Shown here piece after piece: positions 17,204-24,982 of a stretch of 64,000 nt of DNA (within the stretch, counting starts at the first letter, position 1; each line of letters starts with the position of its first letter). The notes below the pieces were generated by a model. That model worked only from the letters and a program-made list of their open reading frames with translations. It was not told the origin of the DNA and searched no databases. This DNA is from UBA11475 sp902486425 (GTDB taxonomy: Bacteria; Bacillota; Clostridia; Christensenellales; Borkfalkiaceae), in the NCBI GenBank assembly GCA_902486425.1, contig CABTOK010000005.1, positions 163,960-227,959 of the forward strand. The letters are read 5' to 3'. Made by a program: the position numbers and the translations under genes.

Positions 17204-18478
17204 ATGTTCACAGCAATCGTAGGAATCAACTGGGGCGACGAAGGCAAGGGAAGAATGGTAGACCTTCTTTCCAAAGATTACGACGTGGTATGCCGTTATC
17301 AGGGCGGCAATAACGCCGGACACACCGTTATAGAAGGCGATAAAAAGGTAGTTCTTAATCTTTTGCCGTCGGGTATTTTACGTCCCGAAACGGTAAACGT
17401 TATGGGTCCCGGCATGGTTATTGACGTAAAGCACCTTTATAACGAAGTCGCTAAGTTAAGAGAACAGGGCGTAGAAATCAGCCCGAAGAATCTTAAAATA
17501 AGCGACAGAGCGACGATCTGCATGCCTTATCACGTTCTTCTGGACGGACTCGAAGAAGACAGATTAAAAGACAAAAAATTCGGTTCGACGCGTCGCGGCA
17601 TTTCGCCCGTATACGCCGACAAGTATATGAAGAAGACTCTCCGTATGGGTGATATTCTCCATATGGACAGCGTAGAAGAAAAACTTGCTTCCATCGTGGA
17701 ATGGAAGAATTTAACGGTAGTCGGCGGCTATCAGCACGAACCGATTAACGTTAAAGAAATGATGGATTATTTAAACACTTATGCGGTTTATTTCAAGGAC
17801 TACGTTTGCGACGTTACCGAATACCTTTCCAAGGCGTTCGACGAGGGTAAGTCAGTTATGTCCGAAGCTCAGCTCGGAGCATTGAGAGATATAGATTTCG
17901 GTATTTACCCTTATACTTCGGCATCCAACACCATCGCGGCGTACGCTCCGATCGGCGCGGGCGTTCCTTTCAAAAAGGTAGACAGAGTTATCGGTATCAT
18001 GAAAGCTTATTCGAGCTGTGTAGGCGAAGGACCTTACACATGCGAACTTTTCGGAGAAGAAGGCAACGCATTAAGAGAAGCGGGGGCTGAATACGGCGCC
18101 GCTACAGGCAGACCGAGAAGAGTCGGCGGATTCGACGTCGTCGCTTCGAGATACGGTATTAAAATGCAGGGGGCGGACGATATAGCGCTCACCAAGCTCG
18201 ACGTTCTTTCGTGCTTCGATAAGATCCCCGTATGCGTCGCATACGAAGTGGACGGAGTAAGAACGATGAACTTTCCCTCGGGCGACGCACTCAAAAGGGC
18301 TAAACCCGTTTACGAATATTTCGACGGATGGAAGTGCGACATCTCTGGTTGCAGAAAACTTTCCGATCTTCCCGAAAACGCTAAAAAATACGTAGACTAT
18401 ATAGAAAAGGCTACCGGCTGCAAGATTAAATATATCTCCGTCGGCGCCGAAAGAGAAAGCTATATAAAAGTTTATTAA
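17204..18478 (+). CDS. purA: Adenylosuccinate synthetase
   Basis: This 424-residue enzyme joins IMP and aspartate using GTP, the first step from IMP to AMP. The diagnostic N-terminus is INWGDEGKGRMVDLL with the catalytic Asp, followed by QGGNNAGHT and STRRGISPVYADK. The GRPRRVGGFD and LTKLDVL (guanine-binding) segments are also in place. Length is normal. AAGGAG precedes the ATG. Purine-linked with purB on one side and guaA on the other, it has its own strong terminator. Confidence 0.98.
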   Translation: MFTAIVGINWGDEGKGRMVDLLSKDYDVVCRYQGGNNAGHTVIEGDKKVVLNLLPSGILRPETVNVMGPGMVIDVKHLYNEVAKLREQGVEISPKNLKISDRATICMPYHVLLDGLEEDRLKDKKFGSTRRGISPVYADKYMKKTLRMGDILHMDSVEEKLASIVEWKNLTVVGGYQHEPINVKEMMDYLNTYAVYFKDYVCDVTEYLSKAFDEGKSVMSEAQLGALRDIDFGIYPYTSASNTIAAYAPIGAGVPFKKVDRVIGIMKAYSSCVGEGPYTCELFGEEGNALREAGAEYGAATGRPRRVGGFDVVASRYGIKMQGADDIALTKLDVLSCFDKIPVCVAYEVDGVRTMNFPSGDALKRAKPVYEYFDGWKCDISGCRKLSDLPENAKKYVDYIEKATGCKIKYISVGAERESYIKVY

Positions 18479-18496
18479 GATAATTTTTGCATAATT

Positions 18497-18536
18497 TTAC
18501 GGCAAAGCGCTTATTTTTCGCTTTGCCGTAATTTTA
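18497..18536 (+). terminator. Terminator of purA
   Basis: A 13-bp perfect stem, TTACGGCAAAGCG with CGCTTTGCCGTAA, is followed by TTTT. Confidence 0.9.
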
Positions 18537-18635
18537 ACAATTTTTTACTTGTGTTTTTTTGTAAAATATCGTAAAATTTACGTTAAAGCCAAGGCGGGAA
18601 TCTTTATAAAAATTCCGCATTAAAAGGAGCAATAA

Positions 18636-20168
18636 ATGAAAAATCAGACGGTTCTTGTAGTGGACTTCGGCGGTCAGTACAACCAGCTTATCGTAAGAAG
18701 GGTAAGAAATTCAGGCGTTTATGCCGAACTCGTACCCAATACGATTACTATCGAAAAGATTAAAAGCTACGATCCCATCGGCATAATTTTTACCGGCGGT
18801 CCGCACAGCGTTTATAAAGAAGATTCCCCCAAGGTAGATAAAGAAATTTTTAATCTCGGCGTTCCCATTCTCGGCATATGCTACGGCATGCAGCTTATAT
18901 CTTATATGAACGGCGGCAGCGTAGTCCGTTGCGACATAGCGGAATACGGCACTAAAAAAATCAGATATTCGGACAGCGTTATTTTCGAAGGTATGGATAA
19001 AGAAAGCGTTTGCTGGATGAGTCACGGCGATCAGGTGGCTTCGGTTCCCGAAGGATATACCGTTACCGCTTCCACCGACGAGTGCAAAATAGCCGCTTAC
19101 GAAAACCCTGTCAAAAAGTTTTACGCCGTTCAGCTTCATCCCGAAGTCGTCCACACGGTAAACGGTAATCTTATCCTTAAAAACTTTTTATATAAGGTCT
19201 GCGGTGCGAAAGGCGACTGGACTATGGGCGATTACGCCGCAGAACAGATAAAAGCCATAAGAGAAAAGGTCGGAAACGGAAAAGTTCTCTGCGCGATGAG
19301 CGGCGGCGTCGACAGCGCGGTCGCAGCGACCATTCTTCATAAAGCGGTCGGCGACAATCTTACTTGCGTATTCGTCGATCACGGTCTTCTCCGCAAAAAC
19401 GAAGCGGACGAAGTAATGAGCGTTTTTAAAGATAAGATGGGTATGAATCTTATCAAAATAGATGCGTCGAAGAGATTTTTATCCAAACTCGCCGGCGTAA
19501 AAGAACCCGAAAAGAAACGTAAAATAATCGGTAAAGAATTTATCGAAGTATTCAGCGAATTTTCCAAACAGATAGGCAAAGTGGATTATCTCGTTCAGGG
19601 AACCATTTATCCAGACGTTATCGAAAGCGGTCTCGGCAAGAGTGCGGTCATAAAGAGTCACCACAACGTAGGCGGACTTCCTTCGGTAATAGATTTTAAG
19701 GAAATTATCGAACCTCTCCGCAGCCTTTTCAAAGATGAAGTAAGAGCGTTGGGACTCGAACTCGGACTTCCGGAAAAGATCGTTATGCGTCAGCCGTTCC
19801 CCGGTCCCGGACTCGCCATAAGAATAATCGGAAACATCACAAAAAAGAAGGTTACGATTTTACAGGACGCAGACTATATCTTCAGAGAAGAAATTGCGAA
19901 AGCAGGTCTTGACAAGGTTATCTGGCAGTATTTTGCGGTGCTTACGGGCATGCGCTCGGTAGGCGTTATGGGCGACGAAAGAACTTACGACTACACTATC
20001 GCTTTAAGAGCGGTTACCAGCGTCGACGGCATGACTGCCGACTGGGCGGATATTCCGCACGACGTTATGGTTAAAATCTCTTCGAGAATAGTTAACGAAG
20101 TCAAATCGGTCAACAGAGTAGTTTACGACGTTACTTCCAAACCGCCGGCAACCATCGAATGGGAATAA
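18636..20168 (+). CDS. guaA: GMP synthase (glutamine-hydrolysing)
   Basis: This 510-residue enzyme converts XMP to GMP. The N-terminal amidotransferase domain has Cys in LGICYGMQ and His/Glu in QLHPEVVHT. The ATP pyrophosphatase domain has the PP-loop motif AMSGGVDSAVAA near residue 228. The C-terminal dimerisation part ends with the usual KPPATIEWE. Length is typical. AAAGGAG precedes the ATG. No guanine riboswitch is recognisable in the 100-base gap after the purA terminator. Confidence 0.98.
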   Translation: MKNQTVLVVDFGGQYNQLIVRRVRNSGVYAELVPNTITIEKIKSYDPIGIIFTGGPHSVYKEDSPKVDKEIFNLGVPILGICYGMQLISYMNGGSVVRCDIAEYGTKKIRYSDSVIFEGMDKESVCWMSHGDQVASVPEGYTVTASTDECKIAAYENPVKKFYAVQLHPEVVHTVNGNLILKNFLYKVCGAKGDWTMGDYAAEQIKAIREKVGNGKVLCAMSGGVDSAVAATILHKAVGDNLTCVFVDHGLLRKNEADEVMSVFKDKMGMNLIKIDASKRFLSKLAGVKEPEKKRKIIGKEFIEVFSEFSKQIGKVDYLVQGTIYPDVIESGLGKSAVIKSHHNVGGLPSVIDFKEIIEPLRSLFKDEVRALGLELGLPEKIVMRQPFPGPGLAIRIIGNITKKKVTILQDADYIFREEIAKAGLDKVIWQYFAVLTGMRSVGVMGDERTYDYTIALRAVTSVDGMTADWADIPHDVMVKISSRIVNEVKSVNRVVYDVTSKPPATIEWE

Positions 20169-20180
20169 TAATTTAATAAT

Positions 20181-20214
20181 AAGCGGAAGCATTATAAAAG
20201 GCTTCCGCTTTTTT
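20181..20214 (+). terminator. Terminator of guaA
   Basis: AAGCGGAAGC at 20181-20190 pairs with GCTTCCGCTT at 20201-20210, followed by TTTT. Confidence 0.9.
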
Positions 20215-20233
20215 ATTCGGGTATGGTTTCGTT

Positions 20234-20337
20234 GCGAACGGTTCGGCGAAACTATGACGGTTAAGCGAACGGTTCGGCGAAGTATAGCCAAAAAACCGAA
20301 TAAAATATGGTATTGGTTTAGCGGTACAGGTAATATT
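20234..20337 (+). repeat. Repeat cluster after guaA
   Basis: GCGAACGGTTCGGCGAA occurs twice, at 20234-20250 and 20265-20281. At 20315-20337 a segment GGTTTAGCGGTACAGGTAAT resembles the end of the dispersed REP-like repeat. The rest of the gene-free stretch 20169-20517 holds only the guaA terminator and the next promoter. Confidence 0.5.
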
Positions 20338-20449
20338 AAATTTAACCGTAACTATAATAGTTTATTAAATATTGCGACAGGGAAAACGCCTTTTAAAAGC
20401 AACAAAAATCAAAAAATGTACCGATAAACACCGAAAACGGCAAATAGCG

Positions 20450-20479
20450 TTGACTTTTTATACATTCATATAGTATAAT
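20450..20479 (+). promoter_or_regulatory. Sigma-A promoter of the degV-like gene
   Basis: TTGACT at 20450-20455 and TATAAT at 20474-20479 with an 18-base spacer, 39 bases before the ATG. Confidence 0.8.
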
Positions 20480-20517
20480 ACTTTACGAATAAAACGGCGA
20501 AAGCCAAGGGGTTACAA

Positions 20518-21423
20518 ATGAAGAATTTTGCAATTATAACGGACTCTTGTTCCGATCTCGACAAAGCGCACAGAGAGGCTTACGACATCGACTACGTTCC
20601 TATGGGAATGAACTACGAAGATAAAGAAGGTAATATTATAGATCTTCCCGCAGATCTCGACTGGAAAGATTTATCGGTAAAAGAATTTTACGATCTGATG
20701 AGAAGCGGTGTGAGAATAAGAACCTCGCAGGTTCGGCAGGAAACTTTTAAAGAAAAGTTCGGAGAATATCTTAAAAAGGATTACGATATTATTTATCTTT
20801 CATGCTCGGGCGCGCTTTCGGCTTCGATAAAGGCAAGTCAGGTCGTAAGGGAAGAACTTTTGAAGGACTACCCGGACGCAAAAATTTATTGTATAGACAG
20901 CCTTAACTCCTGCGCGGGACTCGGCCTTTTGTGCATGAACGCTTCCGCATTGAGAAAAGCCGACAAAACAATTGAAGAAGTCGCCGCATTCTTAGAAGAA
21001 AACAAACTTAAAATGAACCAGTTTGCGACGGTTGAAGATATGACTTATCTTAAACGCGCCGGCAGAATTTCGGCAATGAAGGCAGCTTTCGGCGGACTTT
21101 TAGGGGTTAAACCAATCATTATTTCGGACGCGCTCGGACAGAATACCGCTACCGAAAAGCCTAAGGGAAGAAAAAATTCTATTCGTCGTCTCGCTCGGCT
21201 TATGGCGGAAACTTACGTTAAAATGGGCATTGACAAACTTTTCGTTCTCCATGCGGATAACGAGGAGGACGGAAAAATGCTTCTTGACGAAGTAAAAGCT
21301 CTTATCCCCGAAGCAGACGTTGATTTCGGTTATATCGGACCTATTATCGGAGCTTCTACCGGTCCCGGAACGTTGGCTGTTTACGGCTGGGGTAAAGAAG
21401 TAACTTACGCCGCTCACGAGTAA
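20518..21423 (+). CDS. DegV family fatty-acid-binding protein
   Basis: This 301-residue protein belongs to the DegV/FakB family, which holds a fatty acid for phosphorylation by the FakA kinase in the cytoplasm. Support comes from the N-terminus AIITDSCSDL, SCSGALSASIKAS, and the segment TYLKRAGRISAMKAAFGGLLGVKPII, which is the most conserved part of the family. The C-terminal GPIIGASTGPGTLAVYGWG is also typical. No fakA gene is nearby. It is monocistronic, with its own promoter and terminator. The start has a plausible CCAAGGGG ribosome site. Confidence 0.92.
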   Translation: MKNFAIITDSCSDLDKAHREAYDIDYVPMGMNYEDKEGNIIDLPADLDWKDLSVKEFYDLMRSGVRIRTSQVRQETFKEKFGEYLKKDYDIIYLSCSGALSASIKASQVVREELLKDYPDAKIYCIDSLNSCAGLGLLCMNASALRKADKTIEEVAAFLEENKLKMNQFATVEDMTYLKRAGRISAMKAAFGGLLGVKPIIISDALGQNTATEKPKGRKNSIRRLARLMAETYVKMGIDKLFVLHADNEEDGKMLLDEVKALIPEADVDFGYIGPIIGASTGPGTLAVYGWGKEVTYAAHE

Positions 21424-21472
21424 TTAAAGATTATCTGGTTTTCGGCGTGTAAAACAAGAACGTAAACAAATT

Positions 21473-21501
21473 CTAAAAGAGCGGCTTGCCCGCTCTTTTA
21501 G
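21473..21501 (+). terminator. Terminator of the degV-like gene
   Basis: CTAAAAGAGCGG pairs with the matching CCGCTCTTTTAG. The symmetry makes it potentially bidirectional. The remaining gap to 21780 contains only AT-rich sequence and the next promoter. Confidence 0.85.
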
Positions 21502-21683
21502 ATTGATTCAATATTCATTTTCTGAGTGCTTTAATATTCATATTGTATTTAAAAACATAAGATAACATTCGTAAGCCGACCGATATTAAAAACTAAAACG
21601 ACGTAAAAATCTTATAGCGGTATAAAAACTTATAAAAACAGATTATAAAATTACCCGTAAAGCTTTGGCGGACGGCTAATCGT

Positions 21684-21713
21684 TTGACTTTTTTTGCATT
21701 ATGGGTATATACT
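21684..21713 (+). promoter_or_regulatory. Promoter of the tsaC/sua5 gene
   Basis: TTGACT at 21684-21689 and TATACT at 21708-21713 with an 18-base spacer. Confidence 0.65.
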
Positions 21714-21780
21714 ATTCAGGCTTTAATTTTAGCTGCGATGAATAAGCGGATTTTTTTATTGAAGCGAGTGAAGGCTTAAA

Positions 21781-22806
21781 ATGGAATTTAAAACACAACT
21801 TTTAAAAGCGGACGAAAACTCTCTTGATCTCGCCGCAAAATATTTTTCTGCCGGAGAAGTAATAGCCGTTCCCACAGAAACGGTTTACGGCTTGGCGGGC
21901 AACGCATACGACGGCGAAACGATAAAAAAGATATTTGAAGCGAAAGGCAGACCGCAGGACAATCCGCTTATCGTTCATATTTCGGATATGGAAATGCTTA
22001 AAGAAGTTGCTTCCGTGATCCCCGAAACGGCGTATAAACTTGCAGACGCATTCTGGCCGGGACCGCTTACTATGATCATGAAAAAGTCCGAAAAGGTTTC
22101 GACGGTTACAACGGCGGGACTTGACAGCGTCGGAATAAGAATGCCTTCCGATCCGTTCGCGCACGCACTCATAGTAAAAACGGGGATACCTTTTGCCGCG
22201 CCTTCCGCAAACGTTTCGGGAAGACCTAGTCCGACCGACGCGAAGACCGTTTTTGAGGATATGAACGGTAAAATACCGCTTGTAGTCGACGGCGGCGAGT
22301 GCTTCGCCGGGGTTGAATCGACTGTAGTGTCGCTTCTTAACGAAACGCCGATAATTCTCCGTCCCGGGTACGTCACCAAAGAAGATATGGAAGAAGTTTT
22401 GGGAACGGAAGTTAAAATAGCGGCGGCTGTTACCGAAAACATTAAAGCGGGCGAAAAGGTTTTGTCGCCCGGGATGAAGTATAAACATTATGCCCCGAAT
22501 GCAGAAGTAATAATACTCGACGGCGATATAAATAAGTTTGCCGGATACGTGAATAATCATAAAGGAAGCGGCGTTTACGCCATGGTCTTTGACGGAGAAG
22601 AATCTATGCTTAACGTTCCGTGCGTAACTTACGGAAAGTTCGGCGACGGAAAGTCACAGGCCCACGAATTGTTTTCTTCGCTTCGGAAACTCGACGAACT
22701 TAACGCTAAAACCGTGTATGCGAGATGTCCCGAAAAGAGCGGCGTTTCGCTTGCCGTGTATAACAGGCTTATAAGATCTGCAGGGTTCAACGTAATAAAA
22801 TTATAA
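21781..22806 (+). CDS. ywlC: L-threonylcarbamoyladenylate synthase (Sua5/YwlC type)
   Basis: This 341-residue protein makes threonylcarbamoyl-AMP from threonine, bicarbonate and ATP, the first step of t6A modification at position 37 of ANN-reading tRNAs. The YrdC domain (about residues 10-200) has VIAVPTETVYGLAGNAYD, EAKGRPQDNPLIVHIS and PSANVSGRPSPTDA. A linker containing SPGMKYKHYAPNAEV leads to a C-terminal Sua5 domain (about 235-341), so this is the long Sua5/YwlC form rather than the short TsaC form. It has its own promoter and terminator. Confidence 0.95.
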   Translation: MEFKTQLLKADENSLDLAAKYFSAGEVIAVPTETVYGLAGNAYDGETIKKIFEAKGRPQDNPLIVHISDMEMLKEVASVIPETAYKLADAFWPGPLTMIMKKSEKVSTVTTAGLDSVGIRMPSDPFAHALIVKTGIPFAAPSANVSGRPSPTDAKTVFEDMNGKIPLVVDGGECFAGVESTVVSLLNETPIILRPGYVTKEDMEEVLGTEVKIAAAVTENIKAGEKVLSPGMKYKHYAPNAEVIILDGDINKFAGYVNNHKGSGVYAMVFDGEESMLNVPCVTYGKFGDGKSQAHELFSSLRKLDELNAKTVYARCPEKSGVSLAVYNRLIRSAGFNVIKL

Positions 22807-22823
22807 TTTTGATAATCGGTAAG

Positions 22824-22853
22824 AAGTCCTTGTATAAAAACAAGGACTTTTTT
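22824..22853 (+). terminator. Terminator of ywlC
   Basis: AAGTCCTTGT pairs with ACAAGGACTT around ATAAAA, followed by T residues. Confidence 0.9.
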
Positions 22854-22865
22854 ATAACGAAAAAT

Positions 22866-22897
22866 TTTTATAAAATTACATATGTAATTTTATAAAA
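22866..22897. promoter_or_regulatory. 32-bp perfect palindrome centred on CATATG
   Basis: Each half reads TTTTATAAAATTACAT outward to inward, and the 32 bases are perfectly self-complementary. It lies just after the ywlC terminator and 107 bases before the -10 of the first zinc-ribbon gene. With no GC content in the arms it is a poor terminator, and it looks like a protein-binding site. It shares ATTACATATGT with four other sites around this module. Confidence 0.6.
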
Positions 22898-22943
22898 GCA
22901 AGTTTTTTATTGATTATATTCGGTATGTAATTTTATTCATTAT

Positions 22944-22967
22944 ATAAAACTACATATGTTGTATTAT
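22944..22967. promoter_or_regulatory. ACATATGT-type site 2
   Basis: The stretch TACATATGTTGTATTAT is centred on CATATG at 22953-22958, about 50 bases upstream of the -35 of the first zinc-ribbon gene. The same 17 bases occur in reverse orientation in site 3. A half-site TATGTAATTTTATT also lies at 22924-22937. Confidence 0.5.
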
Positions 22968-23003
22968 TTTAGGAGTGAAAATTTTGTCAAAAAAATAATT
23001 ATA

Positions 23004-23032
23004 TTGACTTTTTTATAATGTTATGATATACT
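23004..23032 (+). promoter_or_regulatory. Promoter of the first zinc-ribbon gene
   Basis: TTGACT at 23004-23009 and TATACT at 23027-23032 with a 17-base spacer, 40 bases before the ATG. Confidence 0.75.
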
Positions 23033-23071
23033 AAATAAAACAATATAATATAATGTTTTAAGGAGTTTTAT

Positions 23072-23596
23072 ATGAAATATTGCAGTAAATGCGGTAAAGA
23101 GCTTCCGGACGAAGCAAAATTTTGTACGGATTGCGGCGAACAGTGCGATAAAAACGAAGAGTATGCAAAAAGTCGGAACGCGGGTTACGCTAATGTGAGC
23201 GGCAACGAATTTTATTCGGGAAACGCCAACGGATATAACGTCGGCGGAAATAACGGTTATAACGGTGCTTATAATTACGGCAGTTCCGACGGGTACGGGC
23301 AGAATGCTAACCTGGCTAACAATCCGGGCTATAAAAGTTCCGGCTTAAAAACCGCTGCGAAGGTCTTTATGATTATCTCCTGCGCAATCTGCGGTGTGCT
23401 GTTCCTTGCGAACATTTATTTGGGAATCGTAGCTGCTTTATCTTGTCTCGTTCCGCTTTGCTGGCAGATTCCGATGACAATCGTTTATTTTGAAAAACTT
23501 AAAAACGGCGAACGCATAGGAACAGGATTCAAAGTATGCTCGCTTTTATTTGTAAGTCTCGTTGCCGGTATTCTGATGCTTTGCGATAACGATTAA
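23072..23596 (+). CDS. Zinc-ribbon membrane protein with Asn/Gly/Tyr-rich linker
   Basis: This 174-residue protein opens with a zinc ribbon (CSKCGKELPDEAKFCTDCG, two CxxC pairs), followed by a low-complexity linker rich in Asn, Gly and Tyr (residues about 35-90). The C-terminal part has three hydrophobic segments (about 95-117, 121-135 and 150-168) and a conserved ending FKVCSLLFVSLVAGILMLCDND. The last 70 residues are clearly paralogous to the protein encoded at 24110-24448, including the ending SLLFVSLVAGILMLCD against TLLFVSVVSGILMLCD. The topology suggests a cytoplasmic ribbon tethered to the membrane. AAGGAG precedes the ATG. The function is unknown. Confidence 0.8.
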   Translation: MKYCSKCGKELPDEAKFCTDCGEQCDKNEEYAKSRNAGYANVSGNEFYSGNANGYNVGGNNGYNGAYNYGSSDGYGQNANLANNPGYKSSGLKTAAKVFMIISCAICGVLFLANIYLGIVAALSCLVPLCWQIPMTIVYFEKLKNGERIGTGFKVCSLLFVSLVAGILMLCDND

Positions 23597-23636
23597 GTAT
23601 GTTGAATAAAAGCAAAACTGAAAAATTAAAACAGTC

Positions 23637-23664
23637 AAAACGCGCCTTTACGGGCGCGTTTTTT
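23637..23664 (+). terminator. Terminator after the first zinc-ribbon gene
   Basis: AAAACGCGCC pairs with GGCGCGTTTT around TTTACG, followed by further T residues. Confidence 0.9.
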
Positions 23665-23763
23665 GTGCGATTATTTTGTAAGCATGATAAAAGATAATGG
23701 GGGTATAAAACAAGCGGAACCGATAAAAAACAGATAAGCCGGAAACAAAAAAAGACCGGAAAA

Positions 23764-23973
23764 TTAAATATCTTTTCTTCCGACTAAAAAGTCTATGTCT
23801 ACGCCGAAGTAGTCCGCAAGTAGCCATAGCGAACGGATGCTCGGCTCCTTTTTTTCTAAAAGCCAGGCGCTTATCGTGTTTTGCTTTACGCCGACTTTCG
23901 CCGCCAAAGCCACTTGAGTGAGATTTTCTTCTTTCATAAGTTCGCGGATTCGTTCCGCAACGATAATTTTCAT
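23764..23973 (-). CDS. Minimal XRE-family helix-turn-helix regulator
   Basis: This 69-residue protein is almost only a Cro/C1-type HTH domain: IRELMKEENLTQVALAAKVGVKQNTISAWLLEKKEPS, where the TQ..LA...GV.Q..IS.W....PS pattern is typical. The tail ends YFGVDIDFLVGRKD, which is common in Firmicute XRE proteins. It is encoded on the strand opposite to the two paralogous zinc-ribbon genes and divergent from the second, whose promoter starts 20 bases away, so it is the obvious candidate to bind the local palindromes. An AGAAGGG site precedes the ATG on the minus strand. Confidence 0.85.
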   Translation of the reverse strand: MKIIVAERIRELMKEENLTQVALAAKVGVKQNTISAWLLEKKEPSIRSLWLLADYFGVDIDFLVGRKDI

Positions 23974-23992
23974 AACAATACCCTTCTTTTTG

Positions 23993-24021
23993 TTGACATT
24001 TTAGCACCATAGTAGTACAAT
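23993..24021 (+). promoter_or_regulatory. Promoter of the second zinc-ribbon gene
   Basis: TTGACA at 23993-23998 and TACAAT at 24016-24021 with a 17-base spacer. It lies in the divergent gap with the XRE gene. Confidence 0.75.
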
Positions 24022-24109
24022 AATCAAAAATAGCTCCTTGGGGATAATTTAGACCGACTAAAAATAATATATGCAAAATGTCTCGGGTGGGCATAACAGG
24101 AGGAATTTT

Positions 24110-24448
24110 ATGAAGTATTGTAGCAAGTGCGGAAAAGAACTTTCGGATAACGAAAGCGTTTGTCCTAAATGCGGCTGTGTAACGCAGACGGTTGCAAAAA
24201 GCGGAGCGATGAGCGGCGGAGTCGTTAAAGAACTTACTGCTATGCAAAAAGTAGCAAAGATTTTTATGATTATATCGTGCGTCCTTTGGGGACTTTCGAT
24301 AATTCCGATTTTATGGTGTATACCTATGACTAAAAGTTACGTAAAAAAGATCGAATCTGGCGAAGCGATAAGTACTACTTTTAAGATTTGTACGCTTTTA
24401 TTCGTGAGCGTTGTATCCGGCATACTTATGTTATGCGATAAAGAGTGA
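24110..24448 (+). CDS. Short zinc-ribbon membrane protein, paralogue of 23072-23596
   Basis: This 112-residue protein has the same zinc ribbon (CSKCGKELSDNESVCPKCG) as its neighbour but lacks the Asn/Gly-rich linker, replaced by a short AKSGAMSGG segment. Membrane segments lie at about 45-65 and 88-105. The shared core is KVAKIFMIISCVLWG...WCIPMTKSYVKKIESGEAISTTFKICTLLFVSVVSGILMLCD. The start at 24110 is chosen because AGGAGG lies just upstream; a frame 13 codons longer has no such site. The pair probably arose by tandem duplication around the regulator gene. The function is unknown. Confidence 0.8.
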   Translation: MKYCSKCGKELSDNESVCPKCGCVTQTVAKSGAMSGGVVKELTAMQKVAKIFMIISCVLWGLSIIPILWCIPMTKSYVKKIESGEAISTTFKICTLLFVSVVSGILMLCDKE

Positions 24449-24453
24449 AAAGT

Positions 24454-24484
24454 AAAAAAGAGAGCTGAAAGCTCTCTTTTTTTT
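24454..24484 (+). terminator. Terminator after the second zinc-ribbon gene
   Basis: AAAAAAGAGAGC pairs with GCTCTCTTTTTT around TGAAA, followed by T residues. Confidence 0.9.
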
Positions 24485-24564
24485 GTATATAAAATAAAGC
24501 CTATATAAAAATAAGCGAAAAAACTGCCGTCAGATAAGGTAATAATAAAATAAATCCTGTTTTT

Positions 24565-24590
24565 ATAATACAACATATGTAATCTTAAAA
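24565..24590. promoter_or_regulatory. ACATATGT-type site 3
   Basis: ATAATACAACATATGTA is the reverse complement of the core of site 2, centred on CATATG at 24574-24579. It sits downstream of the second zinc-ribbon gene, so the module is bracketed by mirror-image sites. Confidence 0.5.
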
Positions 24591-24610
24591 AATCAATATT
24601 TTACTTATTT

Positions 24611-24661
24611 CATAACATATGTGTTTTTAATATATGAATAAAATTACATATGTTATACTTT
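24611..24661. promoter_or_regulatory. ACATATGT-type sites 4 and 5
   Basis: Two further sites are centred at 24616-24621 (ATAACATATGTG) and 24647-24652 (ATTACATATGTTATAC), about 31 bases apart, or three helical turns. A weaker GCATATGAC follows at 24662. The remainder of the gap to 24819 shows a possible weak promoter (CTGACA at 24714, TATAAT at 24736) but no gene behind it. Confidence 0.45.
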
Positions 24662-24819
24662 GCATATGACCTTATAAAAGAAGAAAGGTTTTTAATAGAC
24701 ATTAAGACTGTTTCTGACAATTTGTTCGGACTATATAATAAGCGTAATTTATGTAAAAACGGTTATAAATTTTTATATTTGAGTTTTAAATATTTCCTAT
24801 TAAATCGGTATGAAATTGT

Positions 24820-24847
24820 TTGACAACGGCAAAAAAAATAGTATAAT
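24820..24847 (+). promoter_or_regulatory. Sigma-A promoter of the iscS-iscU unit
   Basis: TTGACA at 24820-24825 and TATAAT at 24842-24847 with a 16-base spacer. Confidence 0.85.
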
Positions 24848-24856
24848 AATAATGCC

Positions 24857-24921
24857 TACCGAAAAGGTATGATATATGTTTGCGTTCGGTAAATTATGGC
24901 TGAAAAAATAAAAACCGAACG
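24857..24921 (+). promoter_or_regulatory. iscS leader with inverted repeats and a tiny ORF
   Basis: TACC/GGTA (24857-24869) forms a short inverted repeat at the expected transcription start, a plausible operator position for an Rrf2 protein. Further on, CGTTCGGT (24883-24890) pairs with ACCGAACG (24914-24921). Between them an 11-codon frame, MFAFGKLWLKK, runs from 24876 to 24911 behind an AAAAGG. None of this matches a known element that I can name. Confidence 0.35.
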
Positions 24922-24982
24922 GAACGGTCATTTAGCAAAAATCATTCAGGATAAACAAAAAGATTAGAAGAAAGGAGAAAAA

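Noticed and set aside
18537..18635. Purine riboswitch before guaA
   Set aside because: The gap is under 100 bases and lacks the conserved purine-aptamer core; the same is true before purB and purA.
20234..20281. Two direct copies of a 17-base unit considered as a CRISPR remnant
   Set aside because: Only two short copies with a 14-base gap, no further units and no cas gene; it fits better with the dispersed repeat family.
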